The notes beneath the pieces were generated by a model, which did no database searches, was not told where the DNA came from, and was given only the letters and a program-made list of their open reading frames with translations. The translations under genes were made by a program, and so were the position numbers. Below are positions 8,862 to 17,026 of a stretch of DNA of 64,000 bases, piece after piece. Positions within the stretch are counted from its first letter, which is position 1. Every line of letters starts with the position of its first letter. Origin of the DNA: Elusimicrobiota bacterium (lineage in GTDB: Bacteria; Elusimicrobiota; Elusimicrobia; UBA1565; JACRDR01); assembly GCA_016194745.1 (NCBI GenBank), contig JACQBA010000007.1:186001-250000 (forward strand), given 5' to 3'.

Positions 8862-9335
8862 GTGACGAAGCGCGTGCGCGACTGTAGAATCCACTCCACG
8901 GCGAAGATCTCCGAGTTCGTCAATCTCTACGGGTGCTCGGTGGGCAAGAACGCCTTTATCGGCCCCTTCGTCGAGATCCAGAAAGGAGCGGTCGTGGGAG
9001 AAGGCAGCCGCGTCAGCTCCCACAGCTTCGTCTGCGAGGGAGTGAAGATCGGCAAGCGCTGCTTCGTCGCGCACGGGGTGATGTTCACCAACGACGATTT
9101 CTCCGCCCCGCTGCCGCCGGAGTGGACCTTGAAGGGCACGCACGTAGGCGATCATGCCCGCATCGGCTCCAACGCGACGTTGCTCCCCGTCTCCGTGGGG
9201 GAGCACGCGATCGTCGGGGCCGGCGCCGTCGTAACGAAGGATGTCCCCGCCGGCGCGGTCGTCGCCGGCAATCCCGCGCGCATCCTCCGACGGCGGGATT
9301 TGAAACAGCTCCGCGCCCTCGCCGCGAAGGGCTAG
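8862..9335 (+). CDS. Left-handed beta-helix (hexapeptide) sugar N-/O-acetyltransferase
   Basis: A 157-residue protein built of imperfect hexapeptide repeats ([LIV]-G-x4), for example [41 protein letters not shown] and [20 protein letters not shown]. This last segment and the length match the WbpD/WlbB group that acetylates UDP-linked 3-amino sugars with acetyl-CoA in the cytosol. No aminotransferase or dehydrogenase for such a sugar is adjacent, so the acceptor is open. It begins with GTG immediately after a promoter -10 box. Its stop codon shares CTAG (9332-9335) with the stop of the convergent gene on the other strand. Confidence 0.85.
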   Translation: MTKRVRDCRIHSTAKISEFVNLYGCSVGKNAFIGPFVEIQKGAVVGEGSRVSSHSFVCEGVKIGKRCFVAHGVMFTNDDFSAPLPPEWTLKGTHVGDHARIGSNATLLPVSVGEHAIVGAGAVVTKDVPAGAVVAGNPARILRRRDLKQLRALAAKG

Positions 9336-9871
9336 GCGCCCTTCGGCGCTCGCGAAGGATACCCCAGGACGCGCGCCCACCCGTCCATCGCACGCGCGAT
9401 CAGCCACAGAGGCTTGGACGCGAGCGCGTAGCGCCCGTCCTCGAGCCGGATCTGGCCCAAAGAGACGAGGCGCTCGAGACGGATCGCCAACTGGCGCTCC
9501 GGCGAGTACTTCTCCGAAAATTCCGCAGCCGACGCGGGGCCCTTCGACAGTCGCGTGAGGATGTGGATGCGCCGCGAGGTCTCGCTCATGTTGTAGACCT
9601 GGACGTAAGCGAACGCGAGCCCGCTATAGACGAAGGCGCCGTAGACCAAAGCGGCGATGGGAGGCGTCTCGAAGCGCACGCGCGAAAAGACGAAGCCCCA
9701 CGCCAACAAAAGGAGCGCCGGGTAGCCGAGCAGGACGGCGAGTCCCGCCACGCCTTGATAGGCGGACTGCGGGGCGAAGCGCCTCAAGGCGCGCGAGAGC
9801 CCGGCGTGGAGCGCGAAGGCGACGAGCGGAGAGCCCGAAAGCAGAAGCAGGAACTTGCGGTCGAGGTCCAC
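9332..9871 (-). CDS. Protein B, copy 1: membrane protein with C-terminal winged-helix-like domain
   Basis: 179 residues from GTG 9871. Three hydrophobic helices fill residues 1-90, then a cytoplasmic-looking domain begins with [15 protein letters not shown] and continues with [15 protein letters not shown] and a short beta-hairpin ([12 protein letters not shown]), a pattern expected of a winged helix. It is clearly paralogous to the protein at 24129: YSGxAxxY, NxSETSRR, YxPExQ and RLERLV are shared. It lies 2 bp after protein A (9874-10386) and both are downstream of the TPR membrane protein gene, forming a leftward operon. Function unknown; a membrane-bound regulator or a partner of glycan assembly is plausible. 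Confidence 0.75.
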   Translation of the reverse strand: MDLDRKFLLLLSGSPLVAFALHAGLSRALRRFAPQSAYQGVAGLAVLLGYPALLLLAWGFVFSRVRFETPPIAALVYGAFVYSGLAFAYVQVYNMSETSRRIHILTRLSKGPASAAEFSEKYSPERQLAIRLERLVSLGQIRLEDGRYALASKPLWLIARAMDGWARVLGYPSRAPKGA

Positions 9872-9873
9872 GC

Positions 9874-10386
9874 TCAGCCTTCCCCCGGCGCAAGTCCCAA
9901 GGCGGACCGTAGCAGAATGAACGGCGAAACGAACCGCCTCCCGGCGGGCGTGAGCTCGAGGCGCCCCGATGCGGCATCCTCGAGGGCGAGCCCCGCGCGG
10001 ACGAGATCGTCGATCCGGTCGCGCACCATCGAGGCGGAGGCGAGCTGCTCGCGCAGGCCGGTCTCTGAGATCCCCTTTCCGCCCGACGCGCCGATCACGA
10101 GGAGCATCCACAACGTCGGGCTCGAGGCTTGTGCAGCCGGATAGACCTGGATGTAGCTTACGGCAAGAGCCGCGTACAGCAATAGGGCCGCGGCGACCTG
10201 CGTCGTGGAGACGCCGGCCGCTCCGCTCCAGCCCACGAAGGCGGCGCCCGGGATGGCGAAGACGAAGAGAAGCGCTGTGAGATGCCGGTCCGGCCTTCGC
10301 CGCCGCCAGACCAGCACGTGCAGCGCGAGCCCGGCCGCGAAGAGCACCGCCGCGTGGGTAAAGGCGTGCCTGAAGTCTAGTTCCAT
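9874..10386 (-). CDS. Protein A, copy 1: small membrane protein with C-terminal helix-turn-helix-like domain
   Basis: 170 residues, ATG 10386. The first half has three hydrophobic helices with the cytoplasmic loop WRRRRPDRHL and the segment YIQVYPAAQASSPTL; the second half (about 100-170) is soluble with SETGLREQL, DRIDDLVRAGL and a hairpin rich in Leu/Thr (GRLELTPAGRRF), again winged-helix-like. It is the paralogue of the gene at 23620, which has the same length, the same loop (WRKGRPER) and DRIDDL. It starts just 2 bp after the TPR membrane gene and is followed 2 bp later by protein B. The conserved order A then B at both loci suggests that the two proteins work together. Confidence 0.75.
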   Translation of the reverse strand: MELDFRHAFTHAAVLFAAGLALHVLVWRRRRPDRHLTALLFVFAIPGAAFVGWSGAAGVSTTQVAAALLLYAALAVSYIQVYPAAQASSPTLWMLLVIGASGGKGISETGLREQLASASMVRDRIDDLVRAGLALEDAASGRLELTPAGRRFVSPFILLRSALGLAPGEG

Positions 10387-10388
10387 GG

Positions 10389-12365
10389 TCAGCGGGGGCA
10401 GCGCGGGTCGGTCATGGAAGGGTTGAGCGTTGCCGCCTCTTGGCAGTACGCCCGGGCTTGCCCCGCGTCGCCGAGCCTCGCGAACAGCATGCCGGCGTTC
10501 AGGCGAGCGTTGGCCGACCCCGGATCGAGCGCGGCGGCCGCCTTGAATTCGTCCAAGGCGCGGCGCAGATCGCCCTCGCGCTCCAGGAAAACGCCGAGAT
10601 TGAATCGCGCCGCCGCCATCTTGGGATCGACCGCCACCGCTCGGCGAGTATAGTCGATCGCTCGACCGTGGTCTCCGGTCTTGGAGTAGAGATACCCGAG
10701 CGTGAAGTGCGCGTCCGCCCGCGCCGGGTCGATCGTCACCGCGGTCCGCAGCGCCTCGATCGCGTGCTGGACGTCTCCGCCCTGCGCGAGACTCAGGCCC
10801 ATCCGGTAATGGACCTCCGCCGCCCCCGGCACGGGACGCAAGCGCTCGGCCGGAAGCTTGATCTCCTCGCGTATCCAGTTGAGAGAGCGGACCGCCACGT
10901 CCGCATTCTGCAGGGCGAGGTCGTACCCGGGTTTGAGCCGCAGCGCCTCTTCCGCGTGCGCCAGGGCCTCGCGGAAGCGGCCGCTGCCGTTCAAGTGAGC
11001 GGCGAGGTTGTTGTGGCACAGGTAGCAGCCCGGGTCCGCGGCGATGCTCTGGGTGTAGAGCGCCTCATTGTTTCGCCAGGCGAAGCATTGGCGCCAGGAC
11101 AAGGCGCCCAGGCACGCGACCCAGACCGCCGCGAAGGCGGCCGTTGAAATCCACGCCGCGCTTCCGAGGCGCGCCGTTTCGCGGGCGCGCCAGAGGCGAA
11201 GCAGGCCGCCGCCCGCGAGCGCGGCCGTCGCGAGCGACGCGAGATGCGCCCATTTGTCCGCCGCCATCTCGATGAGGAGGCCGTACTGCGAGAGGCCGAG
11301 GAATGGCAGGAGCGCGACGACGTAGAACACCGCGGCCGCGAGCCAGGCGGGCGAGCTCCGCCGTCGCGAAAGGACGAACGCCGCGCCTCCCAGCACGAAG
11401 AGCATCCTCGGCAGGATCAGGTAGTCGAACAGGCCGATCGTCCTCGGCAGAGTGTATAGCGCGCCGAGGTTGAGGGGCGCGATCGTCTTCTCCAGATAGA
11501 ACGAGAGTCCGAAGAACGCCTCTGCGATCCGCGGCTCGAGTCCGAACCGGCTGAGCGGGATCATCGCTCCGTACAGCATGCGTCCTTTCGCAGCGATCAC
11601 GCCTCCGACGAGCGCGAGAAGGAAGAACGGGACTTTCTCCGCGTAGACCGGCCACGCCGAGCGGCCGATCCAGGTCCGGCGCCCGCCGATGCGTCCAAGA
11701 GGATAGGCGTCCAACACGAGAAGGAGAATCGGCAGCGTCATCCCGATCGCCTTCGAGAACAAGGAGAGCGCGAAGGCCGCGAGGGAGGCGAGTAGCCAGC
11801 CCCATCGCCCCGCGGCGCCTTGCGACGCGCGCGCCTCCAGGTAGAACCACATGGAGGCGATGAAGAAGAGACCGGGCAGGACGTAGTTGCGATCCGAGAT
11901 CCACGCCACGACCTCGACGCGCAAGGGATGTAGCGAGAAGAACAGCGCCGCGAAAAGCGCGCTCCAGCGCCAGGGACCGAGCGGCTCATTGGATTTCTGC
12001 GGGACCGCGGCACGCAGCAGCGCCAGAAACATGAAATAGGAGGCGGCCGCCGCCGCGGCGTGAAGCACGACGTTCGTCAGGCGGAAGCCGTGCGGGTTGA
12101 GTCCGTAGAGCTTATAGTCGACCGCGTGGCTGAGCCAGACGAGGGGCTGATAGACGCCGCCGAGCTGGAAGTCGCCGAACATCCATTTAAGGCTCGCCCA
12201 GCTCAGCTCGCGGTATTTGTCGTTAGTGACGTAATTGAGCGGGTCGTCGAGGTTGATGAACTCGCCGCGCACCGACGGCCAGAACGCGGCGAGCGCGGCG
12301 AAAAACGGAACGGCAGGGAACAGCCAGGCGGGGGGAGACGGCAGGCGCGCGCGCAGGGTAGCCAT
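10389..12365 (-). CDS. TMTC-like polytopic membrane protein with five C-terminal TPRs
   Basis: 658 residues. The first ~420 contain about ten hydrophobic helices with signatures of bacterial GT-C-like/TPR proteins: FINLDDPLNYVTND in the first external loop, VYQPLVWLSHAVDY, and HPLRVEVVAWISDRNYVL. Residues ~440-650 carry five TPR units (each with the DPA/DPG/NPS turn and a small residue at position 8). The protein ends CQEAATLNPSMTDPRCPR, which resembles the C-terminus of the small TPR protein at 14011. It starts at ATG 12365 and heads the leftward operon with A and B. Eukaryotic TMTC proteins are O-mannosyltransferases; here transfer of a lipid-linked sugar is inferred. Confidence 0.8.
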   Translation of the reverse strand: MATLRARLPSPPAWLFPAVPFFAALAAFWPSVRGEFINLDDPLNYVTNDKYRELSWASLKWMFGDFQLGGVYQPLVWLSHAVDYKLYGLNPHGFRLTNVVLHAAAAAASYFMFLALLRAAVPQKSNEPLGPWRWSALFAALFFSLHPLRVEVVAWISDRNYVLPGLFFIASMWFYLEARASQGAAGRWGWLLASLAAFALSLFSKAIGMTLPILLLVLDAYPLGRIGGRRTWIGRSAWPVYAEKVPFFLLALVGGVIAAKGRMLYGAMIPLSRFGLEPRIAEAFFGLSFYLEKTIAPLNLGALYTLPRTIGLFDYLILPRMLFVLGGAAFVLSRRRSSPAWLAAAVFYVVALLPFLGLSQYGLLIEMAADKWAHLASLATAALAGGGLLRLWRARETARLGSAAWISTAAFAAVWVACLGALSWRQCFAWRNNEALYTQSIAADPGCYLCHNNLAAHLNGSGRFREALAHAEEALRLKPGYDLALQNADVAVRSLNWIREEIKLPAERLRPVPGAAEVHYRMGLSLAQGGDVQHAIEALRTAVTIDPARADAHFTLGYLYSKTGDHGRAIDYTRRAVAVDPKMAAARFNLGVFLEREGDLRRALDEFKAAAALDPGSANARLNAGMLFARLGDAGQARAYCQEAATLNPSMTDPRCPR

Positions 12366-12391
12366 GGTGACCTGAAACGGCCGCGGGCCAT

Positions 12392-12404
12392 GTTATATCA
12401 TAAC
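12392..12404. promoter_or_regulatory. AT-rich palindrome between divergent genes (candidate overlapping promoters)
   Basis: GTTATatcATAAC is a perfect inverted repeat in the 46-bp gap between the genes at 12365 (left) and 12412 (right). It holds TATCAT on one strand and TATGAT/TATAAC on the other, so it could be a shared -10 region or an operator. Confidence 0.4.
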
Positions 12405-12411
12405 GCGCCCG

Positions 12412-14010
12412 ATGTCACGAGATCGACAAACCCGCGCGGCCGCCGTGGCGATCCTCGTCGCCTCCGTGGCGTATTGGAGCGTCGCCCTCTATTGGAACCT
12501 GAGGCTGCGCGCGTTCGATCCCTCCGATCCCTTCGAGCAGATGTTCTACGCGGAGCGCTCCTACCAGGCGGGCCGCGTCCGGGGGCCGCTCTCCTGGCTG
12601 AGTGAGGTGGTCTCGGACCCTCTCGCCAAGCCCGGGACGAACGCCGCGCTCTCGATGGCCCGCGCCTTCGGGGCGCCCTCCGGCCATCGCGGCTACAAGA
12701 TCGCGACCGGCGTCGCGGTGCTTCTCGTGCTACTCCTCTTCCAGGCGGCCGCGTACTTGATCTTCGGGCTCGAAGGCCTGGTCGCGGCTGCCGGCGCGGC
12801 GATCGGCTCGAACATTTTCCTCGCGCAGGCCTATTACGGCGGGCACCCGTGGTTCGGGCAGGTCTTTCTGTGGCTCGCCTGCCTGTTTGCGATCGAGAGC
12901 GGCTGGGGGGCGCTCGCCGGCTCTCCGAAAGGGAGCTTCCTATTCGGAGCATCCCTGGGTGCGGCGTTTTTGTCGAGCTACCACACCGCTCCGCTTCTCG
13001 CGGGCGCCGCGGCGTGCTGGGCCGTCGCGTTCGCGCGCGCGCCGAGGATGGACTGGCGCGCCGTCGCCGCCCTTGTTTCCGGCGTCGTCTTCCCGATCCT
13101 AGCGCTCGAAGGCGCGACCTTCGCCGTGCCGAAAACCCATTATTGGACGATCCTTAAGGCGTGGACCCTCAAAACCGCGCGCGTCCCCGCGGAGTTCCAG
13201 TCGGGCTGGGGCTACGCGGCCGAGTACTTCTTCTCGTGCGAGAGCATCCTCTTCGCGGCGGCCCTCCTCGCGCTCGCCGCCGCCGGGCTCCGGACGGTCT
13301 GGAAGGACAGGCGCCTCGAACTCGAGACGCGGCTCCTCCTCTGCGCGGCGCCTCCCTTCGCGCTTCTTTGCCTCGCGCTGCCGACGGTCCAGCTCGGACG
13401 GACATATCTTCCGCTTTTACCGTTCGCCTTCGTATTGGCGGGCGCGGGCGCGGCGGCCCTCTTGGAGCGCGCCGCGCCGGCGCGCTGGCGTCTCGCTCTG
13501 GCCGCCGCGTGCGCCGCCATCCTCTTTGGCCTCGGATTGCCGCGTCGCCGAACGACGTTCGACGCGTTTTTTGCGGGCCCGCGCATCGCGGGCATCATCG
13601 GCAACGTACCCGCCGGACCGGGCGCGCGTGCCGTCCCCGCGGGAGAGCGCCTGGTGGTGGTGGGCCGCTCCATCCCGTACATGTATCTTCCCGACCACGA
13701 CCTGCGCGTGCAGACGATGTCCCACCTTCGCTCCGCGGTCGGCGCCGGGCGCGCCTGGGTGCTGGTGAGCCCGCTGTCGGCGTGGTTCTGGCAGGGATTC
13801 ATGAGCCCTCCCGAGTTCGACATCCCCGTGAAGAAGGTCTTCGCCTCGGGCGGCGACTACTTCGAACTGGACGGTATCGAAAGCGATCCCATGGAGCGCT
13901 TCACGAACGAAGCGATCCACGCCAAGACGGCGAGCGGAGCGATCCCGTTTCCCGCGCGAAACCGGCTCTATCGGGCCGAGGAGTTCCTGCGCTTGTGCGA
14001 CGTGAAGTAG
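12412..14010 (+). CDS. Polytopic membrane protein, putative GT-C-type glycosyltransferase
   Basis: 532 residues with roughly ten hydrophobic helices up to ~residue 385, then a ~140-residue soluble domain. The first external loop carries acidic and aromatic residues (DPSDPFEQMFYAERS) and the second half of the membrane region begins with YYGGHPWFGQVF, a layout like ArnT/PMT proteins though without a clear family motif. The C-terminal domain (PAGERLVVVGRSIPYMYLP, then GGDYFELDGIESDP) is probably periplasmic. It is divergent from the TPR membrane gene and convergent with the small TPR gene, whose stop abuts its own at 14010/14011. Substrate unknown. Confidence 0.65.
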   Translation: MSRDRQTRAAAVAILVASVAYWSVALYWNLRLRAFDPSDPFEQMFYAERSYQAGRVRGPLSWLSEVVSDPLAKPGTNAALSMARAFGAPSGHRGYKIATGVAVLLVLLLFQAAAYLIFGLEGLVAAAGAAIGSNIFLAQAYYGGHPWFGQVFLWLACLFAIESGWGALAGSPKGSFLFGASLGAAFLSSYHTAPLLAGAAACWAVAFARAPRMDWRAVAALVSGVVFPILALEGATFAVPKTHYWTILKAWTLKTARVPAEFQSGWGYAAEYFFSCESILFAAALLALAAAGLRTVWKDRRLELETRLLLCAAPPFALLCLALPTVQLGRTYLPLLPFAFVLAGAGAAALLERAAPARWRLALAAACAAILFGLGLPRRRTTFDAFFAGPRIAGIIGNVPAGPGARAVPAGERLVVVGRSIPYMYLPDHDLRVQTMSHLRSAVGAGRAWVLVSPLSAWFWQGFMSPPEFDIPVKKVFASGGDYFELDGIESDPMERFTNEAIHAKTASGAIPFPARNRLYRAEEFLRLCDVK

Positions 14011-14538
14011 CTACTGCTTGCAGATCGGACCGGACAACGTCGCGTTGAGCTGCGCGGCGCGCTTGCAGTGGAAGGGGCCGGTCGGATCCTTCTTCTCGGT
14101 CAGGAGTATCCCCAGGTTGAAGTGCGCGCCGGCGTGGTCAGGGGCGAGCTTGAGCGTGTCGAGATACGCCTTCACGGACTCGTCCTTCTTGCCGGACGTC
14201 TGAAGGAAGTATGCGAGGTTGTAGCGCGCGTTGGCGTCGCGGGGGGAGAGCTTGACCGCGGCGCGCGTATGCCGGATCGCGTCGTCCATGCGTTTGGCGT
14301 GGCTGTAGGCGAATCCCAGCAGGAACTGCGCCTCGGCGTTGCTTGGATCTTTCGCGGCCGCCGCGGAGAGGGACTTGATCGCGCCTTGGTAGTCGCCGGC
14401 GCCGCTCGCCTTGCGCCCTTTCTCCAGATCGGCTAGGGCCTCGGCCTTCGCCTTGGCCGTCGGCTGCGCGGGCGCCGCGGCGCCCAACCGGACGATGAGC
14501 AGCAGGCTCGCGGCAATCAGTGGAAGTTCGCGGCGCAT
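14011..14538 (-). CDS. Secreted TPR protein
   Basis: 175 residues. A signal peptide (MRREL, hydrophobic core, cut near LGAAAPA) precedes four TPR units: DYQGAIKSLSAAAAKDPSN, AEAQFLLGFAYSHAKRMDDA, ANARYNLAYFLQTSGKKDES and AGAHFNLGILLTEKK. The last helix holds a Cys and the protein ends CKRAAQLNATLSGPICKQ, similar to the end of the TPR membrane protein at 10389; the two Cys may form a disulphide. ATG 14538 has a good GAGGAGA ribosome site (14546-14552) and a TATAGC -10 candidate (14563-14568). It is probably a periplasmic protein-protein adaptor for the glycosylation neighbours (inference). Confidence 0.75.
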   Translation of the reverse strand: MRRELPLIAASLLLIVRLGAAAPAQPTAKAKAEALADLEKGRKASGAGDYQGAIKSLSAAAAKDPSNAEAQFLLGFAYSHAKRMDDAIRHTRAAVKLSPRDANARYNLAYFLQTSGKKDESVKAYLDTLKLAPDHAGAHFNLGILLTEKKDPTGPFHCKRAAQLNATLSGPICKQ

Positions 14539-14625
14539 GACGGATTCTCCTCGGGGCTTTATGCTATAGTCGCTTCTCGCTGGGCGCTATTTTAGTCGAA
14601 AAACATTGATATTGTCCATCGTTCA

Positions 14626-15234
14626 ATGACCAAGCCTACCGATCGCGACTTTTCCGCCGGCCCGACCGGGCTCGACGCCTCCGCCTTCGCGCGCTGGTAT
14701 CGCGAGCAGATCGTCGCCAAATGGCAGACGCTCGACACCGCGGCCGTCGCCAAGGTAGCGGCGCTGATCGAGGAGGCCCGCGACCGCGGTCGCCAGGTCT
14801 TCGTGATGGGCAACGGGGGCTCGGCCGCCGCCGCGTCCCATTTCGCCGTCGATCTTTCGAAGACCGCGGCCGCGCCCGGCAAGCCGCCGCTCCGCTGCAT
14901 CTCGCTCTCCGACAACGCGGCCTACCTCACCGCGTGCGGCAACGATCTCGGCTACGAACACGTCTTCGCGCGCCAGCTGGAAAACCTAGTCCAGAAGGGC
15001 GACCTCGTCCTCCTCATCAGCGGCAGCGGCAATTCGCCGAACGTGCTCGAGGCGGCCAAGCTCGCCAAGTCCCGCGGCGCCCTCACCATCGCCTTCGTCG
15101 GCTTCGACGGAGGGAAGCTCAAGGGGATTGCGGACGTCTCCCTTCACATCGACGCCAAGCAGTATGGCGTCGTCGAGGACATGCACATGAGCCTCGGCCA
15201 CATCATCGCCTTCTACCTGAGGCAAAAGGGTTGA
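14626..15234 (+). CDS. SIS-domain isomerase, sedoheptulose-7-phosphate isomerase (GmhA)-like
   Basis: 202 residues. The SIS fold signatures are [20 protein letters not shown] (about 58-78) and [20 protein letters not shown] (about 125-145), plus a C-terminal [17 protein letters not shown] helix where GmhA enzymes place active-site Glu and His. GmhA turns sedoheptulose 7-phosphate into heptose 7-phosphate in the cytosol; the cytidylyltransferase-kinase at 17027 fits the same pathway. It opens a long rightward run and overlaps the SDR gene by 4 bp. It could instead act on another ketose phosphate. A short AT-rich upstream gap (14570-14620) probably holds the promoter. Confidence 0.8.
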   Translation: MTKPTDRDFSAGPTGLDASAFARWYREQIVAKWQTLDTAAVAKVAALIEEARDRGRQVFVMGNGGSAAAASHFAVDLSKTAAAPGKPPLRCISLSDNAAYLTACGNDLGYEHVFARQLENLVQKGDLVLLISGSGNSPNVLEAAKLAKSRGALTIAFVGFDGGKLKGIADVSLHIDAKQYGVVEDMHMSLGHIIAFYLRQKG

Positions 15235-16211
15235 GGACCCTCGTCACCGGCGGGGCGGGGTTCATCGGAAGCCATCTCGTCGATCTGCTGCTTTCGGAAG
15301 GGCACGAGGTCACGGTCCTCGACGATCTCTCGACGGGCCGCCGCGAGAACCTGCCGCCCGGAAAGAACCCGCGGGTCATTTTCCGCAACGTCGATCTCTC
15401 TCGATCGGGGGACCTCGCGCGCCACTTCCGCGGCGTGCGCTGGGTCTTCCATCTCGCCGCGCTGGCGGACATCGTTCCGTCGATCGAGCGGCCCATCGAC
15501 TACTACCGCGCAAACGTGACGGGGACGATCGCTGTCCTCGAGGCCGCGCGCATGGCCAAGGTCGCGCGCTTCGTCTACTCGGCGTCCTCCTCGTGCTACG
15601 GGATCCCGGACGCCTACCCGACGCTCGAGACATCTGCTATCCGCCCGCAGTATCCTTACGCGCTGACTAAGCGCCTCGGCGAGGAGGCCGCGCTGCACTG
15701 GGCGCAGGTCTACGGGCTTCCGGTCGTGTCGCTGCGCCTCTTCAACGTCTACGGGCCCCGCTCGCGCACCTCGGGCACTTACGGCGCCGTGTTCGGCGTC
15801 TTCCTCGCGCAGAAGCTGGCGGGCAAGCCCTTCACCGTGGTCGGCGACGGCACGCAGACGCGCGATTTCGTCTTCGTCAAGGACGTCGCGCGCGCCTTCC
15901 TCGCGGCGGCCAAGTCCGACAAGAGCGGCGAGGTCTACAACGTCGGCGCCGGTAGCCCGGTCTCCGTGCTGCGGCTCGTCGAGCTCTTAAAAGGCCCCGC
16001 GACGCACCTGCCGAAGCGGCCCGGCGAGCCGGACCGCACGCACGCGGACATCTCGCGCATCCGGCGCGACCTCGGCTGGTCGCCCGAGATGCCGATCGAG
16101 CGCGGCGTACAAGCGATGCTCGACTCGATCGACTACTGGCGCAAGGCGCCGGTATGGACGCCCGCCTCCATCAAGAAGGCCACCAAGGCCTGGTTCAAGC
16201 ACCTTGGCTGA
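15231..16211 (+). CDS. Extended SDR, NAD-dependent nucleotide-sugar epimerase/dehydratase
   Basis: 326 residues from TTG 15231, whose TTGA overlaps the upstream stop; this start places the Rossmann motif [16 protein letters not shown] at residues 3-18, as normal. Other hallmarks are DDLSTG, the SASSSCYG strand, YPYALTK (the YxxxK catalytic pair) and [10 protein letters not shown]. This group holds UDP-GlcNAc/UDP-Glc 4-epimerases and GDP-sugar dehydratases. The stop overlaps the following GT2 start by 8 bp. In this cluster it probably epimerises the sugar made by the GmhA-like and kinase/cytidylyltransferase enzymes. Exact substrate cannot be read from the sequence. Confidence 0.85.
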   Translation: MRTLVTGGAGFIGSHLVDLLLSEGHEVTVLDDLSTGRRENLPPGKNPRVIFRNVDLSRSGDLARHFRGVRWVFHLAALADIVPSIERPIDYYRANVTGTIAVLEAARMAKVARFVYSASSSCYGIPDAYPTLETSAIRPQYPYALTKRLGEEAALHWAQVYGLPVVSLRLFNVYGPRSRTSGTYGAVFGVFLAQKLAGKPFTVVGDGTQTRDFVFVKDVARAFLAAAKSDKSGEVYNVGAGSPVSVLRLVELLKGPATHLPKRPGEPDRTHADISRIRRDLGWSPEMPIERGVQAMLDSIDYWRKAPVWTPASIKKATKAWFKHLG

Positions 16212-16905
16212 GACGCTCTCCGTCGTCGTCCCGGCGCTCAACGAGCAGGAGAATATCGAGGCGACCGTCCGGGCGATCCTCGCCGCGGCCAAGGCCTCGG
16301 GCGATCCGCCGCTCGAGATCCTCGTCTTCGACGACGGCTCCACCGACAAGACTGGCGCGATCATCGACCGGCTCGGCGCGGCTGACGCGAGGATCCGCCC
16401 GGTCCATAACGGGACGAACAAGGGGATGGGCTTCAACTACTTCAAAGGCGTCGAGCTGGCGACGCGAGAATTCGTCCTGATGGTGCCGGGCGACAACGAG
16501 ATTCCCGAAGCGGCGATCCGCGCGATCTTGGGCGACCTGGGCAAGGCCGACCTCGTCATCCCGTACATGCTCGACTCGAGCGAGCGTCCGCTCGCGCGGC
16601 GCGTCGTCTCGCGCGCCTTCGTCGTCTTCATGAACGTCCTCTTCGGGCTACGGCTGCGCTACTACAACGGACCGTGTCTACTGCGGACCGCGCTGGTCCG
16701 GGATGTCCGCCTGCGCACCCACGGGTTCGCATACATGGCCGCGATCCTGACGATCCTGCTCAAGAAAGGCGCCACCTTCCGCGAGGTGGGGATCCCGCTT
16801 CAATACCGGCGCAAAGGGTCTTCCAAGGCGGTCCGGCTGAAGAACGTCTTCAGCGTGATCGCGACGATTTGGAAAGTCTGGATCGAGGTCTATTTGGGTT
16901 CTTGA
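16204..16905 (+). CDS. Family 2 glycosyltransferase, DPM1-like
   Basis: 233 residues beginning at TTG 16204 ([20 protein letters not shown]). GT2 motifs: VVPALNEQENI, LVFDDGSTDKT and the PGDNE loop (metal/donor site). The length and lack of C-terminal membrane helices match polyprenyl-phosphate sugar synthases, and it resembles the enzyme at 2236 in overall plan. It would load a sugar onto a lipid carrier or a growing lipid-linked chain at the inner face of the membrane. It is the last gene before a 121-bp AT-richer gap with a candidate promoter. Confidence 0.8.
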   Translation: MAETLSVVVPALNEQENIEATVRAILAAAKASGDPPLEILVFDDGSTDKTGAIIDRLGAADARIRPVHNGTNKGMGFNYFKGVELATREFVLMVPGDNEIPEAAIRAILGDLGKADLVIPYMLDSSERPLARRVVSRAFVVFMNVLFGLRLRYYNGPCLLRTALVRDVRLRTHGFAYMAAILTILLKKGATFREVGIPLQYRRKGSSKAVRLKNVFSVIATIWKVWIEVYLGS

Positions 16906-16950
16906 CCGCTACTCCTCGCTAACGCTTCGCGCCGGCGAGTTTGTCCGGTA

Positions 16951-16979
16951 TTGACGGCAGAATTCGCACGTTCCAAATT
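16951..16979 (+). promoter_or_regulatory. Candidate promoter before the cytidylyltransferase-kinase gene
   Basis: TTGACG (16951-16956), 17-bp spacer, CAAATT (16974-16979). A second AT-rich stretch, including TAATAG at 17014-17019, ends 7 nt before ATG 17027 and could give a leaderless start. The whole 16906-17026 gap is unusually AT-rich for this window. Confidence 0.35.
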
Positions 16980-17026
16980 TAGGGCTGGGCGCACCAATCA
17001 AAATAAATTATCCTAATAGATTACAT

